Assembly: GCA_019096065.1 (NCBI GenBank)
Contig: JAGUCH010000008.1
Span: 4,345,001 to 4,409,000, forward strand
Direction of reading: 5' to 3'
From: Paracyclopina nana
Lineage: Eukaryota > Arthropoda > Copepoda > Cyclopoida > Cyclopettidae
Length of the DNA stretch: 64,000 nt
Below the pieces are notes generated by a model, which was not told the origin of the DNA, did no database searches, and was given only the letters and a program-made list of their open reading frames with translations. Numbering within the stretch: position 1 is the stretch's first letter; each line of letters opens with the position of its first letter. Made by a program: the position numbers and the translations under genes. Below, piece by piece: positions 1 through 13,091 of this stretch.

Positions 1-335
1 CGTTGAAAACTGTACTAGTCGAAGAAAAAGCTGTCAATCTTCCGATTGTTTTAGCAACAACATGAGACCCTCAATCACCAACCTATAAACATCAGCAGCG
101 TTCGGTGTTGCACAAATAAAAATATCAGGTTTAGCAAGTTACAACTACGCCTTTCTTTCTCGCGCGTAAGCACATGTATGTGTATAAATTGTCTCCTTCG
201 GCCTCGCGAAGACAGACGAAGCGATTTTCCATGCTGGCAAAAGAGAGCGAGGCGTTGGCCACGACGGAGTTGCGCTTCTGCTCAACAACGGAGGCCGCTC
301 GCGACCTCGAGACATTTAGTTCGATATCCGACGCA
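1..335. other. 5' flank of the GPCR gene
   Basis: No separate gene is seen here. The reading frame of the GPCR stays open upstream to an ATG at 174, so the N-terminus could be 54 residues longer. That stretch has no signal peptide or membrane segment. It may be 5' untranslated sequence. Confidence 0.4.
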
Positions 336-3300
336 ATGAATAACAGAAGTAGTAGTGACACATTTATCTCTGACATGCACTACCTCACCCTCTTCTGGAT
401 TGAAGGGGTAGGCATTGCTTCAGTGGCTCTCGTAGGGCTGGGCGTGAACCTGTTCGCCATTTGGAGGCTGTCTTTCGGCCTCCGAAAGTCGGAAAGGCAC
501 TGCTTTCACCACTTGCTGCTCTCCCTGTCAGTCTGTGATCTCATTCACATCATTTTGACGGTGACATGCTTCTCGCTGCCCCAGCTCAGCGTTGCTTACC
601 GGACCCAGGTTCTGCTCCATGCCATCCCCTTTTTGATTCCGCTGGCACAAATGTCCCTGTGCTCGTCCAGCTTGACCACCGTGGCTTTGACGGTGGAGAG
701 GTACATCAGCCTTTGCTGGCCCTACCTCCGCTACAGGTTCAACATCAAGGCCTGGTATTTCATTAGCACAGTGGTTACCTTCTCTGTGTTGTACAACACT
801 CCGAGGTTTTTCGAATGGATGACTTATACCGAGGCCGTGGAGAGGCCTTGCTCCACCTCCTATTTGCATCCAGGTAACTATAGTAATTTTTTTTTGTGTA
901 CGACGTATGCACCATGAATATTCTAATATGCTTGCTGTAAGTGAGAAGAAACTTTGTTACTTTAGCCGTTTTAGCCTGATTAGCAAGTCAAAATACTTTT
1001 TCTCCGCGAGGAGCTCCCTGCCTTATTATGAAAATAATTGATACTTTCAGCTCAGCTAGAGCCCAACTCAGCCCCAGTCAGCCTTGTTAACGTCACCTAT
1101 CCAGCCATGACTGACATGGAGATCCTCGAAACTTTGGATGACGAGGCGCTTGAAGAGATCATTCGGACCAATTCCATGATGCATCATCATGACAACAACG
1201 AGGCTCAAACGAGTCAAGGATCCATTGCTCACAACTGTACTGAGACAGTATGGAACGTCACTTTGGTGCCCAGAGAATTGAGGAAGAATCATACATATGT
1301 TTTGGTAAGAGTACGACATTCTCCAGCTTCCAATCAGTGTGAAATTTGATCTCGTTTGACATGGATCTCAAGCATGTTCGCCCATAGCAGAACTGCAGTA
1401 GTAGCAGTAATGCAGTTCGCTTCCAGTTTCCTGCTCGAAGAGAAAAAAGTCACATCTCACAGAGAATAATGTCTGGGGGGAAAAATAAGAGAATTTGATA
1501 CTGTCAATGTTATGATCTTCTCATTATTTATATAAGTTACGTCCAGGAAAAAAGATAAAACATTAAGATAACCAAACTTCTTCTTTTCGTGAGCCACAAC
1601 AATATAATGCACTATGTATGAGCTAAAAAAGTATATTAATAGGATACTGCCAGGACGTGCAGTGACTCAACGTATCTGTAATCCATCGTGATGCTATGAT
1701 TCATTAAGGCATTCAATAGTATTGGACAGATGCTATATACCTAGCTGTTACATTAGCCGGAAAAAAGCGAATGGTCATCTGTTTAGAGGCAACATATCAG
1801 TTGGGCTTTCAAACTCGAAAATGGAAAGAGAGAAAGCCCGTAAAGATGCCCAAGTACGAACGACCTTTTCAAAAGCAGTTCTAAAAATATGACACTGACA
1901 TATAAGAAACTGGTAAAGGTGGTATGCACTCAATCATCATGGCAATATTATCATAGAGCTCCCATATACATTTACAACATAGTGGAAAGCGAGGAAAATT
2001 ATATTTATTCAGTGCATAAAAGCAGAAGTTTGTACTGAACAAACAGTGGTGAATTATTTACCATGTTATAGCAGTATGTGGTGGCCCATGAAGAAAGATC
2101 CCCTTTTTAAAGTGCCCAGGCATGGTCGTGCTGAAATGTTGCCAGTCAGATGTTGATATGACAGTGCACAGTGGGTCAAAAAGCCGATTTCACGCGCACT
2201 AGAAAATCCGCCAAATCGCCCGAATTCTAATTTAACCACCAATTTACAACTTCTAATTGGGTTGACTTCTAGGCAATGAAAAGAGACAAAAATGGTTTGA
2301 ATTGACAGATACATACTCAAACTTTACCTCAAAATCAAACTTTGCTTGAAAAAGTGTTCAACAAGAAAAATGGTAGATTAGCCATTTTTGCCCCTTTGGG
2401 CATCCATAACTTTTGATTGGAATCGAATTGAATTGCTCTTTTATGACTGAGAGGTCAATCAGACCCCATTTAATGATTATTTATCAAAATTGGCTGCGGA
2501 AATTTGCGGACTTGGGAGCCCTGAATGTTAGTTTTTAGCTTACGGCCCTATGAAAATTGACACCTACGATTTCGCGAGTTTTTTTCCCGTGCGCGTCCAG
2601 AAGGCATTTTGAGCCACTGTGCAGTGTGGGTCCCTATATAATTTTATGGCCCAGTCCATTATGATAATAATGCACGACGAGCCAGAGGCGTTTGAACTGA
2701 TGATGTCAACAACTCACAACTTTTTTGGGGGCTCTTTCAGGTCTACATCAACTGGATGAATTTCATCGTGAACCTAATGTTCCCATTGGCCACTCTCCTC
2801 ACCCTTAATTTGTCAATCTACAAAGGGCTGCAAAGGCTGCACAAGCCACCCAATTCGAAGCATCCCCTGTCAGCCTCAGCCTCGCCGAGGCCAGAACAGC
2901 AGCAGCAAAGATGTACCTCGATGATCAAGAGGTTGACAAGGATGAGCACTTCAGAGGCTACAACTGACCAGCCTTGCACTAGCAGCAGTCGAGCTCCATC
3001 CACGGTCCAAATAGATGATGAAGATGAACGAGACAGAGACGCGAGGTTTGCCAGAGCATCCATTTTGATGGTCCTGGTTTTTGGCCTCTGTCACACACCC
3101 AGGCTCATCACCAACACAATGGAAATGTTCATCGATCAGGCTAATTTGCCGGCTGTAAGTTGAAAGCCAATTCATTGGGAAGAGCAAAAAATACTGCTCC
3201 CCTATAGCAACAGCTTTTGTAGAAAATGCAGCACAACAACTACTAGCTTCTTACAATATATAGTGAACAAATAGTAAAAAAGCATCCTCAATAGAAAGCC

Positions 3301-4274
3301 TTATAAATGAATCAGCTGGCTTGAATAGCAGCTGAGAAAAAGTATCATCATCTATTTATGTGAAAAGAGAGATAGAAAAATCTAGGGAGAAAAATCCAAA
3401 GCTGAAATGGGCTTTATGGCAAAGTGGCTATTCACAGCCAAACCGTTAAAAGGCCATCAATCAAAGTTTCTTTTATGTGGAGAAAAAAAGAGATGTGTGC
3501 GTCACATCATTAAAAAAAGCCCGCCTTTGGCCTCCTTCATCAATTTTAATCGGGAAAATACTTTTATGAGATTCTAGCGTTTTCATCAGGGCTTAAAATT
3601 CTAGGCAGTTAGTTTACCTCTCGCACGCGATCAACTAAAATGAAGGCTTTTCGGATATAAAGTGGCCCTTAAAGAATCTAATTTAGATTGGCTAGCTGCA
3701 ACAGCAGAGACCGAGGCTTTCACTTGAGTAATTTTTTAGTATCACTCTTCATTTTGCAGTTGGCATAAAGCCTCGCTTGCGGCGGTTAAAAGGCCAAAAA
3801 GGCTTTGCTAATCATTCCAGGGAATTGGATTTTGCCAAATTGAGCTCGTTTCTAAATACGGCTTTTTTGTTTCAGTGGGTCGAAGTGCTCGTTTGCGTCA
3901 ATCATCTCCTGGTGACTATCAACTCTTCTTTCAACTTCTTGATTTACCTCATGGGCTCAAAAAGGAAAGCGAACAATGGTAAGCGCCAAAAATAAATGCT
4001 GCCATTGCATTGTAAAACCTTGATTACGCCAATTACAGAAAGAAGCACCAATACGTACCATACTGTTACTGTGATGCGAAAATCCTCTTCCCAATCATCC
4101 AATGTGCATGCGTGCGCTGGAAATCAGGCAGTTTTCACTGAGAAAAATGGCCATTTGGCCAGCCCGAGAAACGGAGTAGTTCAAATTGAACTGAAATTCA
4201 TTGATGAGAATTCCCAGCTCGCAGCCAGCTTCCCAGCTGAGAAAAGCTGCGTGAGCGAAGTCACTGATGTGTAG
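336..4274 (+). CDS. FMRFamide-receptor-like class A GPCR
   Basis: Five exons join in phase: 336-873, 1051-1304, 2741-3154, 3876-3978 and 4039-4274, giving 514 residues. The product should be a plasma-membrane neuropeptide receptor coupling to G proteins. TM1 (about residues 22-44) has the GxxxN-type Asn, TM2 (60-80) has the conserved Asp in SVCDLI, and TM3 ends in ERY at 121-123. TM6 contains CHTPRLITN and TM7 contains NSSFNFLIY in place of NPxxY. The FLIPLAQ stretch before TM3 and the TM7 motif resemble the insect FMRFamide receptor group, from family knowledge only. The usual Cys at the start of TM3 is not evident. Exon 2 encodes a long acidic second extracellular loop with a His run and four N-glycosylation sequons. 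The start at 336 is chosen because MNNRSS lies just before TM1; ATGs at 174 and 231 are in frame too. The peptide ligand is not predictable. Confidence 0.85.
2167..2621. mobile_element. Non-autonomous Transib-like element in GPCR intron 3
   Basis: The left end reads CACAGTGGGTCAAAAAGCC. The right end, in reverse complement, reads CACAGTGGCTCAAAATGCC, and both are followed inward by a second shared block ACGCGCAC. The pentamer CAGTG sits immediately outside both ends (2162-2166 and 2622-2626), a 5-bp target-site duplication. A CACAGTG-type terminal heptamer with a GC-rich 5-bp duplication is the signature of Transib, the RAG1-related superfamily. The 455-bp interior has no transposase ORF, so this would be a deletion derivative or MITE. 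It lies between GPCR exons 2 and 3 and should be removed by splicing. Confidence 0.75.
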
Positions 4275-4318
4275 TAGTAGCATGTAGTGTAATTATAAAT
4301 GTCATACATATACATTTG

Positions 4319-4324
4319 AATAAA
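4319..4324 (+). promoter_or_regulatory. Polyadenylation signal of the GPCR gene
   Basis: An AATAAA hexamer lies 45 bp after the GPCR stop codon, in AT-rich sequence, as expected for the mRNA 3' end. Confidence 0.6.
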
Positions 4325-7300
4325 TGATCTCATTTATGGAATAGCAAATGGAATATACCACACCGCAATGGAGAGCGGTGGCCATTATCTCTTTTCCTAA
4401 GGAATCTTCCTGACACTGAGCATTACCATACAACTACTTACAGCCATAGTAAGACTTCCATGCATGAATCTTTCTGATATTGGTGCCTTACAGAATATAA
4501 AACCAGCGAACGCGTCGTAAATCTGGCTTTTTCATTGTGGGCTGCTGATTCCTTTGAAAAGAGGCAGACTAGCTACTTTCTGCCTCAAAGATGACTAGAC
4601 TTAATTGATGATTTATTGAGTGTCTGATCTTTCAAGCTGGCTGCAAATGGCAGACCCGTTTGGCTGCATTTTTAACCTACTTCATACGTGGCTAACGCTT
4701 GAAAAGTTCATGGGCAGGGAATACGCCTTCAACTTGGGTATGGCTCAAAGTAAGCAGCTTGAAAACTGACTTAAGCAAGCTCACAAAGTTGGGCATAAGC
4801 TGAAAATTGCAGCAACAAAATTAAGTGAAAAAAATTGTGCCAAGGCCACCAAGGCAACCAGCGCAAAGAATCTATCATTATCTTTTTAGTGAGATGCAGT
4901 TTCAGGAGCATGCTACTATATAGTCCATATTAATTACGTACACAGAGGTCTTCAACATCTATTTCCTCCATCATGTCCGGAGAATGCATAATTTAAAGCC
5001 TGAGCAATTAAAGCAAGGATATATGGCTACACGACGACGTTATCGCATACAATACTGAATTGCATTGGCGGTGGTCATAATCGAATATTTCAATCTAGGT
5101 CTGCGCGTCGACATATGGGACATGGAAGATACTACGTCGTAACCACGGTAATAATCATGATGGCCGCTAAAGAAATAATTTCCGACAAGAATTCAAAATG
5201 GTAAAACAAAGCTGCTGCCCCACCACAAGCAAGGTGGACGACACACGGTCAAAACCCAGACCAAGCTGCGTGCAGGACAACGCCCACTCAGAACTTGGTT
5301 AAAAATAATTCATAGGTCAAGGCCAGGGAAGTCGTAGCTCAGGGAATGAGGGCTCGTACTTTTAGTGCATACTCTATAGGTTTAATTGAGCAATTCCATT
5401 CATCTTACCTGTGTTGCTGCTGCATCCATGAAATAAAGGTGAATAGGAATTTGGGCAGATTTTAAAAGCACTCAATCATGGGCCACAATGTGGATGGCCA
5501 TATGGTATTCTACATAACGGAGAAGCTTCGTCACAAAGAAGGCCAAAAGATTATGCTAGCAAGCCAAGACTACCGACTGGCTCTTTTATCTAAATCTGAT
5601 GCCAAAAACTTGAACACAGTTCCGCGTAATACATACATCGATGGCCATTATTATCATTATCATTGCAGTGGACGTCCAAAACAAATCTCGAATTCTAATT
5701 GTCAAATATAAATTCGTATGATTATGAAACAAGCTTTTATGTTGATTCTAGGAAAATTAATCCGATGCGCGATGCAGCCTTTTCGCAGCTTAGCCAATGC
5801 AAGGCTTGAAAACATAAAAGTACTAGTAAAAATGCATTTTGGAGAATTCAGAACTTGCCTCCCGCAATTTTCTTCCTTATACTACTGCCGCACCCCTTTT
5901 AAAAGCAACCTCTGAATGTGGTGATCCTTTTTATGGGTTGACCACCACATTTATGCTCTTTGTTTCCTCTTTTAATAGCAGCTAGGACATAATCTATCCA
6001 ATAAAATTAGCCACAAAATCTGGCTACAATTCTAATCACTTCTTACCTTCAGAGAACGTTGCCCTCTAGCCAAAACTTCAATTCGTTGAAATTGTGCTAT
6101 TCTCACTTTCCAGCCTAGTTCGTTGTTCTTTACCGAATCATTGTTTGTTTATGTGGTTGTAGCGCTACCAGAGCTGTCAGCTCAAAAATGCCCAATTTAA
6201 TTATAGAATTTCCCTCCGAGCCTAATTGGCAGATAGCAAAGCAAGAATGAAGTTACCAAAGCCTCAATTGTAAGTACCCTTCAAAGTGTAGCATTATTTG
6301 AGGTAGTTTGGTAACTTTAATTGGTGCCTTTTCATCTCCCAGCAGCTTTGTTAATAATGTAAAAAAAAACTGTTTAGTTCATAAAATAGAAAAGTTTCTG
6401 GCAAAAGTTGGAATGGTGGGTGCTGCGCTGTGTACTATTTGAATTGGAGCTGTCACAAGCATCAAGCCAAGGCCAAAAATATCCAGTTTTGCTGGCACAA
6501 TTTTGCGGTCTTTTGTGTGACAGAGATCCTGTGTGCATTTAATTTATAGGCGGCTAGCTCTGGAACTTGAAAGGAGGCTTCCAAATGAAATTCCATCTAA
6601 GTGCTAGAATTTAAGGTGTTTTCTTCCTGTGCTGCTTGGCGTTTGGTCAGCACAATTTACACTGGTTAGCTTTAGCCACTGGAACTACGCAAAATGAGGT
6701 TGGGGAATTCGAAAAGTCCCTCGCTGCGATAAATAGAGTTGCTCAAAACAAGGAACAAGTTTGACACGATCGAGTAGGAGCAGCTGGAATCCAGGGTCTG
6801 CGAGAATTGTCACAAATTCCAAAAGTGTTGTTCATCCTGGCCAACGCCTTGATCTCTAAAGATGGTGGAGCATCGTGACCTCGACAAAATGAGTTTGTCT
6901 ATGAGCTCATTTACGCGACTACGCTGCGTACAGTTGCCGAAACCATTTCTTGGCAAAACCGAGCAATGCCATTATTTGTCACAAAGACAAAAAGCCTCCA
7001 TTATTCTGGGCCTTTGATCTATTTCCTATGCCATATAATGTAGCTGCAGCAGTGCTATAAAAGTGCCTGCACTTTGCTGCGACTAGAATACGAAAGATGA
7101 GAGCTCGTCCCTTCTTTGATGGCCCCAAAAGGAGTGGAAATTGAATTTTTGCACTTGCAAGAAACTCCGAGTGTACTATGATGCGTATACGGTATTGCTA
7201 AACGTTTGGGGTATCACACACGAGTCCATTAGAGCTGCTCACTTCCTCTAAATCTATAATGGAGGCTTGAATAAATCCTTTGGCAAACTGTGAAAGACTC

Positions 7301-10300
7301 AAATTGCAAACTGAGACGACCTTGAGGAGTTGACCCGCATCCTCAACATTGAGGCGATTGGGCTCGCGCAACTTGAAAAATCGATCTGCATCAATCGACC
7401 ATGAATAATCCGATTAAATTAGTCAACCTGCGCTCAGCTGAATGCGGTGGCAAAAGATTCAAAGGCGTGGGCATGCTAAATGGGGTGCAAAAAAAGCTGA
7501 TCAATGTTTGCCTTTTTCGAAGTCCTCCTATCAATCGGACAGATCGATAGCTCGAACGCGTATCCAAAGCTTAAGGGGGCAAAATGTCCGTGGGCCAAAA
7601 GTGCTCATTTAGGGGAGGGCCGCCATGTTTTCTGGTCATCATAACTCACGTTATTTCCTAGTGTGCGTATAATTATATGCAGTAGGCTCGCCGGTATTTG
7701 GAGTCAGAGAATGAGAATAGGATTTTGCGTTACCTGAGACGAGTGTGTCATCGCTAATTGGTAAATGCTGATCAATTTCCATGTAAACGACAAAAAGCCA
7801 ACTCTCATCTCAATTTTAGTTGGGTTATATCCAATTGCAATAAAGGCGACCAATTCTAATTGGGCAGTTTATAATGCAACGTTCACATAGCTAGTTAAAT
7901 TGCTCAGATTCCCCCTAAAATCGACGTTCCAATTTAGATTATTGCCTCGTAAAACTTTCCGCTATATCTGGCTATAGCCCGGGTTTTACATCATTACAGG
8001 GCTTTCACCAAACACAATCTCTTCGGCTTGCATCAACTCTGCGGTGTACGGTGAGGAGATACAATTACCACAAACCGTCTATTACCCACAAAAGGAGAAT
8101 CTCAAAAGACCTATTCTTGGCTCAATGTTGCCAGGGTTTGCTCTGATTTGTGCTCGACCAATTTAACAAGCGTAAGGAAAAACGAGGCTAAAAATGCAAA
8201 ACTTTTCATTTCTTAGCAATGAACTTTGGAAAAATTAAATTATACTGTACTCAAGCTGATATGACGTACGTACGTACAATAAGAAAGTCGTAATATTAAT
8301 GGCTTCTCACAAGGTTAAGAAAGCATATCTTTCTCTTCTTTTTTGCTTTTGGCTCAAAGTATTAAGGCAACAATGTATTTACCAAGCTTGCTGAGCAAAT
8401 AACGTTAACAGCTTTTCCTGTGGTTTCGTGTAAAGCATAAACATGCTTCCACTTCATTCATTTTTTCACAGCCCAAAATATTTTTTATTGTCCTAAAGAC
8501 CATGACCAAAAAGCCACGAGGTGGCATGCATTATTTATGTTGACACACATCCCAAAATCTTAATCAGAAAGTGTGTGAAGGAACTGAGATTGGAAAAGTT
8601 TTCGCACGTGGCTTGTCAATTAAAGGTTGGCATTCATTGAGATAAGTTGGAAGTTGATACTTGAGGCTCACACACGCGTAAGAAAAACGATTCTGCACTC
8701 TAAAGGTAAGCCTTTAATTACTAGGGTTTTTTTTCTTGTAAATAATACTAGCACCTTCTTTAGAAGCATTTAAAAAGCTCCTTTTGCTCAAGCCTTACAA
8801 CTCCATAATAAAATGGAGACATGCTATCGACACTATTAGAAGCCTTGACATCCAGACTGAAACTGATGATGAAACATGTAAGCAATACATTTTCAAAATG
8901 ATGCTACTTTAAGCGCAAGTCAGCATAAAAATCTAGTCCACCATGAAATGCTCTGCAGTTAATGGTAGTGATTAGGTGCACCTCCTTGTCATCAAAAACA
9001 GGAACATTTGACGAGATTAAATAATTTCAGGCCTCGAAAGGAAGGCTGCCTATTTATGGCCCCAAGATGATCTATAATGTAAGGTGACCCCTTATCTCAG
9101 CTGTACTTCTACACTTCATCTGACTATGCTATGGAAGGGCTTCTGACGAAAAAAGTAGAGTTCTATGAATCGTGAGTTTCACGAAAAAGCTGTCAGATGA
9201 TAGAAAACGCCATATTTAAGCAATTCTTGAAGTATGAATTCCATGTCTGGTAAAGCTGATTAACAGGCTCCTCCCACTCGAGCACTAAAAAATTGGCGCT
9301 AAAATCTAAATTTGAATTTCCCGCTTTTTCATTGAAGCAAGCAGCATAAGCGCCACCGCACAAATGACGAAAGAACTAAAATAAGTTTAGTGAATTAACT
9401 TGCATACTTCCGTCTAGAATTGTCATAGTGGATGGCCCTGTATGGCCCCTTCTTTAGGATATGTGTTCGCAAGTTTAAAAATAGGGGTGCGTAATTTGCT
9501 GCGCTGCTGCTGCTGCGGCCCTTTTTGTCAAGGAAGTGATTTTTAGGTCAGAAGCTTCCATTGCGTCCGTTTGTGCAGCAGCACTCATGGCCTTGATTAT
9601 TATTACTCCTCGCTGGTCCTCCTTTGTGCGAGATCTAAAATGGGTCGCAGTTTAGTAGCTCCACTCATTACGCGCGCTACAATGACAACAACAAAATTGT
9701 GAACACAATTTCCTCAATATTTTGATCCCCATGCGTATAAAGTCCTGGAAAAGAACTTAGTAAAGTAATTTCGAGGTGCATTTGTTACATCACGAGGAGT
9801 TTTGCTCTTCTTTCGAGCAACTTTTGTATGCTTGTGGGTTTACTAAAAGCTTCAGGGATATTTCAAAGTCTAAGCCAGATGTCTGAGTAAATCTTCCTGA
9901 AAAATTCTATTTTCAGACCTCTTGAGAAGTTAGGAGGAGAAGAAGGCTTTATCAACAACGATTTGTCAGAAGACATGTTTCACCACATATTTTCCTTATC
10001 CTGAATTCCACTGGTGCAGTGTGTAGCATCCTGACAGATTGACAGGAGGAATTCGTATAACATGTGTCAAAAATTACGAGCCCGCGCAAAGTCTCGTCCG
10101 TAATAGCCTAAAATCGTAGTACGAAAAATGGCATTATAATTGATTAATCCATTTTACGTTGCGAACATGAAAATCACGAGATAAGCATATAATGTCTGGC
10201 ATACAGCAACTTTCAAAGCGGCCATCAATCTCAATAGACAAAATGTAGATCTAGTTTCTGTAGTTGCTCGTATCTCAACTGTAACAATACAGCTAATCTG

Positions 10301-10534
10301 ATTATGCAAGCTTTGCTTGGCAAGAAGACCATTCCATTAAAAAACTGGGCCCTGGACTGGCCATAAAGTACTCATACATACTTTATTGTGCTTGTAGTAC
10401 ACTTTTAATATTGGGGTGTTGGCTGAACCAATATTCAGCACAATGACTCCTCAAGGTCCATAAATTGATTTGTTCTACTGCCACTGCAGCATCCAAAAAT
10501 CTCCTATTGGTGCATGCAAAGTTTTGCAAAGAGA
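4325..10534. other. Gene-poor intergenic region
   Basis: About 6 kb of AT-rich sequence. The longest open frames are under 80 codons, lack splice-compatible neighbours and resemble no family I know. No RNA gene is seen. Distal regulatory sequence or decayed transposons may be present but I cannot support any. Confidence 0.5.
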
Positions 10535-10537
10535 TAA

Positions 10538-10695
10538 GGGCGTTCTCATATTGGACTTTAGCTTACCAAAACCTGATTTTGGTTAACCAAAAACTGGTTT
10601 TAGTAAAGCTCTATGTAGTGGCTACCTACCGAAAACTGGTTTTTGGTTAACCAAAATCAGGTTTTGGTAAGCTAAAGTCCAATATGAGAACGCCC
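10538..10695. mobile_element. PIF/Harbinger-like hairpin MITE
   Basis: A 158-bp nearly perfect palindrome with a short unpaired centre near 10610-10625. It begins GGGCGTTCTCATATTGGAC and ends with the exact reverse complement. The trinucleotide TAA flanks both sides (10535-10537 and 10696-10698). A 3-bp TWA duplication with ends starting GG is typical of PIF/Harbinger (Tourist-type) MITEs. No coding capacity. Any transcript across it would fold into a long hairpin. Confidence 0.75.
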
Positions 10696-10698
10696 TAA

Positions 10699-13091
10699 CA
10701 ATACTGATTTTTTATTTCAGCAGTTTCAGGGACCAAGACATGCTATATTTTTGGGTCAGGAAAAAAGTCCCATCAAAGATCTACAGTTAAATTGTATTCA
10801 ACAGCCAACGTGACCGGAAGGCAGCCTATAGACTACCATTCTATGGTAAATTTGGCGCAAAATGAAGCATTAATCTTTAGCTCATGTTCTGCTACGATTT
10901 GTCAAAATCTAAATTGACAATGCAACCTATTGACCTGAAGGCTTGAACATTGTTCTTGTGATGATGATTAGGTAACCAGTCTAGGTAGTGTGCAAAGCCA
11001 TAAATCTTGGTAAACGAGCCTTCTAAAGTAATGCTTTGAATGCGTACTTTGCGCAGAAAGAAGTTACATAAGAAAAAAGTTGGGCGTTTTTGTTTCCGTC
11101 CTAGCTCTTTCTTGTCAGCTTCTTCTTTTGTGATACGTACCACTTTCCTTCGTTGCGGAACCTGAGCAGCCAGGGAATTAATGAGGGCCAGATTAAGATC
11201 AGTGGGAGATCCCTAAGCTAATTGAGTACTGCTTTGTATATATTGCATTCACGACTTTTTGGACATACACTAGGCCAATTTGAGATTCTACCCACTAGTT
11301 GAAGCATGCCATTAAAGTCGGAAATGAGAGCTTTAATTACTGCATCGTTTGAGGCATTTTGACGGCAAATTGAGATGTTTGGCCTGCCAGATTTTCGGAA
11401 AACGTAAACACAGTGGGCGCCAAGATATGGCCAAGATAGGAGCTCGCGCATATCTTCCGTAAAAGGTCGCGCGTCGCGAATTGTTTTCACACGTAATTTT
11501 ATCCCCCATAAGGCTCTGTTGCGATTTTGTCTGTGGGCCAATTTCCTCGTTTGATACGGTAGAATTTTTGAGGAGGAGTTGTTGCGCTAAACACACTCAA
11601 TAATAAGATGATGCCACGCCATTGTTTTCGAGGTCATTGGTCAGGTCGAATGAGATACAAACAAGTCAACAAACAGCACTTCCTCCATGAAAATTCCTCA
11701 CATCTGTGCTTTGATTAGCATCATCAACTGGGCCCATTATACTGAGCAAAAAGTAGCACCCATTTTTTATGCCCCCTATTTAATGGCCAGACTGTTTATA
11801 TTTATGACACCTATAGCAGCTCCAAACTGGCCATTATGTAAGGCTAGGTGGGGTCACCGTCGTCATCCTTTTGTTTCCGCCAAAACCTTCAGAGTTCAAT
11901 TGGTGGTCGTATCAAGTTTTGCGTGCACGTTTTCAGCTTTTTATGACTGGCCATTGTGCATCATCATCATTAGCAGAGTAGTCGTAAAATGGTCATGAGT
12001 ATTCTATGACATAAACAGTTGGAAATTCAATCCGCATACTTGACAAGTAGGAATTACTGCGTGCGAAGCATTTTGAGTAGCAGGTCTCTTTTAGTCGTGA
12101 GTGCTTGATCAGCCTGCAAAATAGCCTAGAACTAAAGGTTCTCTTGGAATGCATCTTTTTTTAGGGGGGTTCTTCTCACATATCCTATTTTGCATAATAG
12201 CATTATTATAAAAGCATCAAGTGGAATACAATATGATTGTCTGGCAATGGTCAAAAAAGATCTTGAAGCAATTTACGAGCAACCTTCCGACTTGATATGG
12301 TGCATAAGGTACGTTATTCAAGGGTGTGTCATTCAGATACTATATCCGTTGCATATCATATTTTCAATGGTTAAGCAGTCCCAATGGTACCAGTCAAACG
12401 AGATGATTATCTAAACAACAAGCTTCGAGTGTGCGTTTCTCGGAAAAAGCCCAAATCTAGGAAGGCTATTGGGGGAAAAACAATCATGGTCATATGTTTT
12501 GAGGACCTGGCTAATTACTTACTGTATGACCCATTGTTTGCTTGCTCTCAACGCCTTTCTATGCATTTGTCTTTTTTTGTAAAGCCAATAATTTGCAATC
12601 TGGCATATCCATCCTGGCTCTTTTGACATCCAACAAATTACAAGCAGGTAGGTCCTCATATCAGATGCCTCTGGGCCTAGTGTGAAGTTGTTACGCACAA
12701 AATGCATTTTGATGGCGTCCAGCGCATGACAAACGGATTTGAAAACTGCATTCAATGTTGCACACAATAGCTGTACACCTTGATAATCATAAATTCACCC
12801 TCTAGCATGACTTAATTTTCCGTTCTACACACCAATCACACCTTTACAAATATCGGCCAGCCATGAAATCGAAAAAAACGCATTCTTGGCTAAATCTGCA
12901 CAAAATTGACGCATTTCAAAAGTGTTGACAAGTAACGCTCCAACTGGTTTACAGCTTCCGCGCGCATGCGCAGCTGCGCGGTCGAAACTCGAAAGAAAAT
13001 CGTAAACAAATAGCACGAGCTCGGTAATAGAAATACCTTTATTTTCCATTTGCCAGCAACTTGGGTAACTGCGAGGTCAATTGTGGAGGAG
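10699..13091. other. Intergenic region
   Basis: No gene is supported. Two overlapping minus-strand frames at 11218-11596 and one at 10892-11143 have no recognisable domain and no paired exons. Confidence 0.4.

Noticed and set aside
10892-11596. Minus-strand frames of 83, 107 and 87 codons
   Set aside because: Two overlap each other in different frames. None has a domain, splice partner or codon bias.
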